Shown: piece by piece, positions 1 to 3,826 of the stretch
How the letters are laid out: every line of letters begins with the position of its first letter
Numbering within the stretch: position 1 is the stretch's first letter
From: Erysipelotrichaceae bacterium
GTDB lineage: Bacteria > Bacillota_I > Bacilli_A > Erysipelotrichales > Erysipelotrichaceae
NCBI GenBank assembly: GCA_027449005.1
Contig: DAIDML010000027.1
Span: forward strand, 1-5,212
Direction: 5' to 3'
Length of the DNA: 5,212 nt
Notes under the pieces: generated by a model
What the model saw: the letters and a program-made list of their open reading frames with translations, nothing else
Databases searched by the model: none
Told to the model about the DNA's origin: nothing
Translations under genes and position numbers: made by a program

Positions 1-113
1 TTAAGTTTCATGAGTGCACCTTTGTTTTCCATGAAGGGATGCTTATTGGATTCATTGTTGCACAAATACAATTTAATAAGTTAAAGGAGTACATTCCAAT
101 TCGTTTTGAATGA
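1..113 (+). CDS. C-terminal tail of an unidentified protein (5' end outside window)
   Basis: An open frame enters at the left edge (first whole codon at base 3) and ends with TGA at 111-113. The 36 visible residues end in KLKEYIPIRFE and include a hydrophobic stretch, GMLIGFIVAQIQF, that could be a buried strand or helix. I do not recognise the family. This frame is preferred over the one ending at 84 because it is longer. Its stop also overlaps an ATG (ATGA at 110-113) that opens the reading frame of the broken sensor downstream, an arrangement typical of translationally coupled genes. A hairpin directly after the stop may instead end this transcript. Product and full length cannot be judged from this window. 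Confidence 0.45.
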   Translation, partial: KFHECTFVFHEGMLIGFIVAQIQFNKLKEYIPIRFE

Positions 114-984
114 GACAAAAAGATCCACCATGGATTGTGGATCTTCTTTGTGTTATTGGGGTGTGAGCACTTTCAATCGCCTATCAAACAGATCCTACGT
201 TTTATAATACCATCCTTGATGAACAACAATCACAACTTCTTTTAAACAGCCAAAGTTTAGAAGCAAGCCTGAATGCACTTAACACTACTTTGACTGTTAT
301 TGATCGCATCAGTATAGGACGACATGCACGACTCATTAATGATATGTTAGTAAAGATTGACACCCTCAAAACCTTAATGAGCAATTGAATGTCGTAACAT
401 CCACACCTACTTTATCCATCAATGCCTTGGTTCGATTGAACCAAGACATTAAAGCATCGGTGTTATCCATCGATGCCAATGTTAATCTACTTAATAATCG
501 CATCATTCAAGACATGACTGTATTACTTAATGTGACGGTTATTATGCTTATTACTATTATTATGTTTCTTTTGTTTGGAGTGTTTCAGCTTGTCAACCAC
601 TTACTCCCCAACATCATTACCAGTTTAAAAATCATCAGCAGTGCAGATGTACTCCATGAAACCCTTCCCGTCATTAATCCGTATTATAGTGAAGCTAAGA
701 AAATCAAAGAAGACATCACACGCTATCATCATGAACGATGGGATGGATTAGGTTATCCTTATGGATTAAGAGGTTTTGAGATTCCTCTAGTAGCACGAAT
801 TGTCGCCGTTGCGGACGTGTTTGATGCCTTATCATCTAAGCGAAGTTATAAGCCTGCCTTTTCCTTTGAAGAATCTCTTCAGATCATTAAAAATGCCTCT
901 GAATCTCAACTCGATCCATTCATTGTTGAGGTGTTCTTTGAAGAAAGTCCTCAACTCAGAAGCATTTACAACTCATTCAATTGA
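110..984 (+). pseudogene. Decayed membrane sensor with partial HD-GYP (c-di-GMP phosphodiesterase-like) domain
   Basis: Three pieces read as one former protein. From ATG 110, frame 2 gives a short basic start, a hydrophobic stretch interrupted by TGA at 164-166, then ALSIAYQTDP and a polar, extracytoplasmic-looking helical region up to TGA 386-388. Frame 1 then continues from about 370 through more of that region, a second membrane helix at about 520-594 (VIMLITIIMFLLFGVF), and the C-terminal half of an HD-GYP domain. That half has HHERWDGLGYP at 727-759, then IPLVARIVAVADVFDAL, an SYKPAFSFEE segment and LDPFIVEVF, ending at TGA 982-984. HD-GYP proteins hydrolyse cyclic di-GMP using an HD metal site and the GYP motif. 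Here only about 45 residues separate the membrane helix from HHE, and no HDxGK motif is present, so the first half of the domain is missing. A TTG at 385 could start a 199-residue remnant, but I see no ribosome binding site there. The nonsense codon, frameshift and missing catalytic half together make this a pseudogene. Confidence 0.8.
120..145 (+). terminator. Probable intrinsic terminator after the left-edge gene
   Basis: A perfect 9-bp stem (AAGATCCAC at 120-128, GTGGATCTT at 137-145) with an 8-base loop is preceded by A residues and followed by the T-rich CTTTGTGTTATT. It starts 6 bases after the TGA at 113. The tail is broken by G residues, so termination may be weak. The same bases also read as plausible N-terminal codons of the sensor pseudogene (frame from ATG 110), so the hairpin could instead lie inside former coding sequence. 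Confidence 0.5.
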
Positions 985-1002
985 TTAAGCTTTAAAGCTT
1001 AA
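985..1002. repeat. 18-bp perfect palindrome after the sensor remnant
   Basis: TTAAGCTTT followed by AAAGCTTAA is a perfect self-complementary sequence directly after the stop at 984. As RNA it would form only a weak 6-bp stem (TTAAGC/GCTTAA). The run that follows on the + strand is A, not T, so it is not a + strand terminator. On the - strand it lies just beyond the T tract of the neighbouring terminator. Function unknown; it may be chance in AT-rich DNA. Confidence 0.4.
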
Positions 1003-1029
1003 AAAAAGAAACGATGAATTTCGTTTCTT
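1001..1029 (-). terminator. Intrinsic terminator of the minus-strand membrane-protein remnant
   Basis: A perfect 9-bp stem (AAGAAACGA at 1006-1014, TCGTTTCTT at 1021-1029) has a 6-base loop. Read on the - strand, it is followed by a run of T formed by the A's at 1001-1007 (the last two also lie in the stem). It begins 8 bases after the TAA (1040-1038) of the - strand frame. That orientation and spacing support the - strand remnant having been a genuine gene. On the + strand the following bases are not T-rich, so it would act poorly for the sensor remnant. Confidence 0.75.
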
Positions 1030-1037
1030 ATCATGTC

Positions 1038-1181
1038 TTAGAATCCTCGTGTCTGACCTTTGTATGGAGGTTGTTGATGTTCATTATACTCCTCAATACC
1101 AGGACCTTTGAGTTGTTTTAATCTGAATAAGCCATACACATAACTGAGAACTAAAACCCCTACTGTGAAGGGGAACCCCAA
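1038..1181 (-). pseudogene. C-terminal remnant of a membrane protein
   Basis: On the - strand an open frame of 47 codons runs from just inside a TAG (1184-1182) to TAA (1040-1038). It reads as a hydrophobic helix, GFPFTVGVLVLSYVYGLF, followed by a basic patch (RLKQLKG) and a polar tail ending QPPYKGQTRGF. This layout fits the last membrane helix and cytoplasmic tail of a multi-spanning transporter or similar protein. No start codon or ribosome binding site fits a 47-residue gene, and a proper terminator follows the stop, so I read it as the surviving 3' end of a gene whose 5' part was lost. The family cannot be decided from this piece. Its right end lies 2 bases from the start of the shortened ArsR gene on the other strand, which suggests a deletion joint. 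Confidence 0.6.
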
Positions 1182-1183
1182 CT

Positions 1184-1564
1184 ATGGTCGTTAACCAAGA
1201 CCCCTTTGCATTTGATTTAAAACAACCTTTACTTCACATTGGATTTCTTATCTTTGATTTAACCCATACCCTACATCAGTTGTCTGAAAATCAACAACGA
1301 TTCCATCTTGTGCTTAAAACATTGGCCGATAAAAGCAAACTCGAAATCTTACGCTTGTGTCAAGATCAAGCCTTGTATGGTCAACAAGTAGCCAGTCATC
1401 TTAAGATCACCACAGCCACTGCTTCCTATCATCTCAATGCTTTGGTGAATATAGGATATTTGTCAATGAATGTTCAAGCTAATCGCATCTATTATGAGAC
1501 ACAATCTAAAAAGATAACCTCAGATCTACAACTCATTCAAAATCTATTCACACCCAAAGACTGA
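1184..1564 (+). CDS. ArsR-family winged-helix regulator, apparently N-terminally truncated
   Basis: The 126-residue protein has an ArsR-type winged helix-turn-helix. LKTLADKSKLEILRLC (44-59) is the typical first helix, LYGQQVASHLKIT (64-76) the next, TATASYHLNALVNIGYL (77-93) carries the recognition helix, and QANRIYYE (98-105) is the wing. Such proteins bind operator DNA as dimers and usually repress. No CxC pair typical of ArsR/SmtB metal sensors is present (only Cys59), so the signal is unlikely to be the classical metal site. The first 40 residues resemble the end of a helical linker rather than an ArsR N-terminus. Long ArsR-type proteins with a large N-terminal sensing domain carry a wHTH like this at the C-terminus, so I infer loss of that domain. 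ATG 1184 has AAGGGG at 1168-1173, 10 bases upstream, so a short product might still be made. I see no promoter. It could still be a functional small repressor, or a pseudogene. Confidence 0.75.
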   Translation: MVVNQDPFAFDLKQPLLHIGFLIFDLTHTLHQLSENQQRFHLVLKTLADKSKLEILRLCQDQALYGQQVASHLKITTATASYHLNALVNIGYLSMNVQANRIYYETQSKKITSDLQLIQNLFTPKD

Positions 1565-1579
1565 TCTCATCAGTCTTTT
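1556..1579 (+). terminator. Intrinsic terminator of the ArsR-type gene
   Basis: A perfect 10-bp stem (AAAGACTGAT at 1556-1565, ATCAGTCTTT at 1569-1578) with a 3-base CTC loop ends in TTTT. The stem contains the last codons and the TGA stop (1562-1564) of the regulator gene. The T tract is short, but the stem is tight. The tail runs straight into a TATAAT at 1579-1584. Confidence 0.7.
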
Positions 1580-1625
1580 ATAATGAAGTGTTTCAATAGA
1601 ATTGAAACACTGCCTTCGTTATACT
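1579..1625 (+). promoter_or_regulatory. Candidate promoter region for the dehydrogenase gene
   Basis: Two -10-like boxes are present: a consensus TATAAT at 1579-1584 and a TATACT at 1620-1625. Neither has a clear -35 at 16-18 bases. For the second, TTGAAA (1602-1607) lies only 12 bases away, too close for a standard promoter. If the first box is used, the inverted repeat would cover the transcript start; if the second, it would cover the -35 region. Either placement fits regulation through the repeat, but the start site is not decided by sequence. Confidence 0.35.
1587..1611. promoter_or_regulatory. 25-bp inverted repeat, candidate operator of the dehydrogenase gene
   Basis: AGTGTTTCAAT (1587-1597) and ATTGAAACACT (1601-1611) are perfect 11-base inverted arms around the 3-base centre AGA. 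No T tract follows on either strand, which argues against a terminator. It lies 44 bases upstream of the dehydrogenase start, between a TATAAT at 1579-1584 and a TATACT at 1620-1625, where a repressor or activator site would be expected. The length and near-perfect symmetry fit a site for a dimeric regulator. Which protein binds it is unknown; the adjacent ArsR-type protein is one untested candidate. As RNA it could also be a 5'-leader stem-loop. Confidence 0.6.
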
Positions 1626-1654
1626 GAAGATAAAGATCAAACAAAGGAGGAGTT

Positions 1655-2926
1655 ATGAAATCAACATTCCTTTTCATCCTATTAACCTTGTCCATGACAC
1701 TAAGTGCTTGTGCACCACAATCACCCATTGATGAAGAACCCATCATTGAAGAACCGATTGAAGAACCCATTGATGAGCCTACAGAACCTATAGATATCGT
1801 GTTCACCGATCCTGTGGAAACCTTACCTCGTGATAATAACTTTGAACCTGCCTTTAGTGGTCAAACCAGAAGTCGAGGAACAATCACAAGTACACCTTAC
1901 GCCGTTGAGTTAATCACCTCTGATTTGGTTGAGCCATGGGGAGTGGATGTGTTACCTGATGGTCGACTCATCATCACTGAAAAAAGAGGAACACTAAGAA
2001 TACTCAACCTGGATAACACCCTCTCAAGTCCAATTGCTGGTTTTCCTGCTTTGAACACCGTAGGTCAAGGTGGATTGTTGGATGTGGCTGTCAGCCCAAA
2101 CTTTGAATCCGATGCAACATTGTTCTTTACCCTCTCGTTGAGAACTAACTCAGGATCGGTGAGCGCAGTAGCGAAAGCCACTTTGGACACAAATACGTTA
2201 AGCCTCAAAGATGTTCAAGTCATTCATCGTGCTGATCCATCCTTTAATGGAAATGGGCATTTTGGAAGTCGAATGGTGATTAAAAACAATGCGTTGTATG
2301 TTTCTACAGGAGATCGTCAAAGCTTTGAAACAAGAAACAATGTTCAACTCCTTAATAATGGATATGGAAAGATTTTAAGGATGACCTTCGATGGTGATCC
2401 TATCACTTCTAATCCCTTTTACACTCAAGGTGGGTATGCCCGCTTTGTGTATGCTTTAGGATTAAGAAACACTCAAGGTTTAGCCTTACACCCAAATACT
2501 TCTCAGCTTTACGCTTCTGATATGGGACCTCGTGGAGGAGATGAAATCAATCTTATTGAACCCTCCAATAACTACGGTTGGCCCATCATCACGTATGGCA
2601 GTGAATACAATGGACAACGCATAGGACAAGGCATCACTACTCAAGATGGACTGACTCAACCCATCTATTATTGGGACCCTTCCATTGCGCCAAGTGGCAT
2701 GATCTTCTATGATTCCAACGTTATTCCTGAATGGGAAAACAATTTGTTTGTGGCAGCACTGCGAGGAAGTCATCTTGCTCGTTTGGTGATTGATGATGAT
2801 CGTGTGGTTGCGGAAGAGCGATTACTATCAGATTTAGGTGAGCGTTTTAGAGATGTTAGTGTTCATGATGGGGTCCTTTTCACCATCACTGACAGTGGTC
2901 GATTGTATCGAATTCGCAAAGAATAG
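1655..2926 (+). CDS. PQQ-dependent aldose/glucose dehydrogenase family lipoprotein
   Basis: The 423-residue protein starts at ATG 1655, behind a strong AGGAGG (1645-1650). It has a type II signal peptide with lipobox LSAC, so Cys19 should be lipidated and the enzyme held on the outer face of the membrane. Residues 24-47 form an acidic, proline-rich repeat linker. The catalytic region starts near residue 80 and matches the soluble PQQ glucose/aldose dehydrogenase family (six-bladed propeller; E. coli YliI/Asd type). Its landmarks are PWGVDVLPDG, GQGGLLDV (137-144), GHFGSR with His202 at the catalytic-base position, YGKILRM, GPRGGDEIN (291-299), NYGWP (306-310), WDPSIAPSGM (340-349) and EERLLSDLGERFRDV. 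The family oxidises aldose sugars to lactones with PQQ and calcium. The usual GHRNPQG or GNRNPQG segment reads GLRNTQG here. No PQQ synthesis gene is in the window, so cofactor supply is unknown. The aldo/keto reductase gene lies 51 bases downstream without a clear terminator. Confidence 0.88.
   Translation: MKSTFLFILLTLSMTLSACAPQSPIDEEPIIEEPIEEPIDEPTEPIDIVFTDPVETLPRDNNFEPAFSGQTRSRGTITSTPYAVELITSDLVEPWGVDVLPDGRLIITEKRGTLRILNLDNTLSSPIAGFPALNTVGQGGLLDVAVSPNFESDATLFFTLSLRTNSGSVSAVAKATLDTNTLSLKDVQVIHRADPSFNGNGHFGSRMVIKNNALYVSTGDRQSFETRNNVQLLNNGYGKILRMTFDGDPITSNPFYTQGGYARFVYALGLRNTQGLALHPNTSQLYASDMGPRGGDEINLIEPSNNYGWPIITYGSEYNGQRIGQGITTQDGLTQPIYYWDPSIAPSGMIFYDSNVIPEWENNLFVAALRGSHLARLVIDDDRVVAEERLLSDLGERFRDVSVHDGVLFTITDSGRLYRIRKE
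1724..1779 (+). repeat. Short tandem coding repeat for an acidic Pro-rich linker
   Basis: ATTGAAGAACC occurs exactly at 1745-1755 and 1757-1767, with a longer variant at 1727-1740, and CCCATTGATGA occurs at 1724-1734 and 1766-1776. They encode repeated (I)(E/D)EPI units between the lipidated Cys and the catalytic domain. Such a linker probably acts as a flexible, negatively charged spacer that lifts the enzyme away from the membrane through the cell-wall region. The near-identical DNA units could change in number by slippage; units are partly offset, so copies need not keep frame. Confidence 0.7.
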
Positions 2927-2928
2927 GG

Positions 2929-2966
2929 TTCTACCTTAACTTAGATAAGGTATACTTATGGTAGAA
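2929..2966 (+). promoter_or_regulatory. Nested inverted repeats and -10-like box ahead of the reductase gene
   Basis: The inner repeat is TACCTTA (2932-2938) with TAAGGTA (2946-2952) around a 7-base centre. The outer repeat is TTCTACC (2929-2935) with GGTAGAA (2960-2966). A TATACT at 2951-2956 overlaps the inner right arm and makes a fair -10 box; TTCTAC (2929-2934) is at best a weak -35 with a 16-base spacer. The outer right arm overlaps the first bases of the ribosome binding site (AAGGAG 2965-2970). In readthrough RNA from the dehydrogenase gene the two stems would exclude each other, since they share 2932-2935. No T tract follows, so I do not call a terminator. The inner repeat could be an operator. 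Confidence 0.4.
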
Positions 2967-2977
2967 GGAGAATGAAC

Positions 2978-3784
2978 ATGAATCCAATGACATCTTATTT
3001 TACGTTATCCAATGGGGTGAATATCCCTATGGTTGGTTTAGGCACATGGCAAATTCCCAACGATCAAGTGTTTGATGTGGTGATGAATGCCTTTGAAGTG
3101 GGTTACACTCACATTGACAGTGCACAAGGTTATCAAAATGAAGAAGGCGTGGGTCGTGCCATTAAAGCATCTTCACTTCCTAGAGAATCCATCTTTGTGA
3201 CCACCAAGTTACCCTCTCACATCAAAGGATATCAAGAAACCTTAGATTCCTTTGAACAATCCATGAAGGATCTACAACTTGAGGTATTAGACCTTTATCT
3301 CATCCATGCCCCTTGGCCATGGAGCAACATTGGTCAAGATTGCACCCAAGGCAACATTGAATCATTCAAAGCGATGATAGACTTGTACAAACAAGGTCGT
3401 ATTCGCAGCATTGGCGTCAGTAACTTTTCAGTAAAAGATTTAAAAGCCATCATGGATGCGACAGGGTTTGCTCCTCATGTGAATCAAATACGCTTCTATG
3501 TTGGAGACACTCAAGATGAGATTGTATCCTTCTGTCAAGCAAACAACATCTTAGTTGAAGCATATTCCCCTTTAGCCACAGGTCGTATCCTCAATCATCC
3601 TGAGTTACTTCAAATGGCAGAACAAAAAGGAGTCACTATTGCTCAGCTTTGCATTAAGTATTGCCTACAAAAGAATACCCTTCCTCTTCCAAAGACGACG
3701 AAGAAAGAAAGAATGATTGAAAATGCTTCTTTAGACTTCACCTTAAGTGAAGAAGAAATGAAGAAGTTGGATCGCATCAAATAG
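2978..3784 (+). CDS. Aldo/keto reductase, NADPH-dependent type
   Basis: This cytoplasmic protein should reduce aldehydes or ketones to alcohols with NADPH. I start it at ATG 2978 (268 residues) because AAGGAG at 2965-2970 lies 7 bases upstream; the in-frame ATG at 2972 is only 1 base from it. The (beta/alpha)8 barrel family signature is clear. It shows GVNIPMVGLGTWQ near the start, catalytic Asp47 and Tyr52 in HIDSAQGY, Lys77 in TTKLP, His110 in YLIHAPWP, GVSNF (146-150), VNQI (168-171), EAYSPLATG (194-202), and the cofactor segment LPKTTKKERMIEN with Lys239 and Arg245. All four tetrad residues are present, so it should be active. Where relatives often read VNQIEFHPY, this one reads VNQIRFYVG, which places it in a less typical subgroup. 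Length is close to the usual 270-280. The substrate is not predictable. It follows the dehydrogenase gene closely and ends at a strong terminator. Confidence 0.92.
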   Translation: MNPMTSYFTLSNGVNIPMVGLGTWQIPNDQVFDVVMNAFEVGYTHIDSAQGYQNEEGVGRAIKASSLPRESIFVTTKLPSHIKGYQETLDSFEQSMKDLQLEVLDLYLIHAPWPWSNIGQDCTQGNIESFKAMIDLYKQGRIRSIGVSNFSVKDLKAIMDATGFAPHVNQIRFYVGDTQDEIVSFCQANNILVEAYSPLATGRILNHPELLQMAEQKGVTIAQLCIKYCLQKNTLPLPKTTKKERMIENASLDFTLSEEEMKKLDRIK

Positions 3785-3789
3785 AAAGA

Positions 3790-3823
3790 AAAGATATCCT
3801 TTTAATCTAAGGATATCTTTTTT
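3790..3823. terminator. Bidirectional intrinsic terminator between convergent genes
   Basis: A perfect 12-bp stem (AAAGATATCCTT at 3790-3801, AAGGATATCTTT at 3809-3820) has a 7-base loop. On the + strand T's follow (3818-3823 are all T), ending the reductase transcript 6 bases after its stop. On the - strand the tail TTCTTTCTAT is also T-rich, so the same hairpin can end the ATPase transcript, whose stop is at 3829-3827. Confidence 0.88.
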
Positions 3824-3826
3824 GTA

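Noticed and set aside
82..90. AAAGGAG as the ribosome binding site of the frame starting at ATG 110
   Set aside because: It lies about 20 bases upstream of the ATG, too far for normal initiation. Any initiation at 110 would more likely depend on coupling to the preceding gene.
164..166. TGA read as Trp, which would imply a Mycoplasma-type genetic code and an intact N-terminus for the sensor
   Set aside because: Intact genes use TGG for Trp, and TGA closes the ArsR-type gene and the left-edge frame in plausible places. The sensor would still be broken by the frameshift and the missing HD half.
385..984. A genuine 199-residue HD-GYP protein starting at TTG 385
   Set aside because: No ribosome binding site precedes the TTG, coding-like sequence continues upstream in another frame, and the domain lacks its HD half.
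1157..1173. CCCCT/AGGGG hairpin near the start of the ArsR-type gene as a regulatory element
   Set aside because: The stem is only 5 bp and sits at the presumed deletion joint; it is easily explained by chance.
1724..1789. Possible CRISPR-like or regulatory direct repeats
   Set aside because: Units are 11-14 bases with no spacers and encode an in-frame acidic linker, so they are coding repeats.
1570..1806. Minus-strand frame of 78 codons rich in Gly, Ser and Met
   Set aside because: It is the antisense of the EEPI-type repeats and signal region of the dehydrogenase gene, and has no support as a gene.
1655..3784. The dehydrogenase and aldo/keto reductase as a new two-enzyme pathway
   Set aside because: One should act outside the cell and the other inside, no shared substrate is evident, and both belong to broad common families. 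Adjacency alone is not enough.
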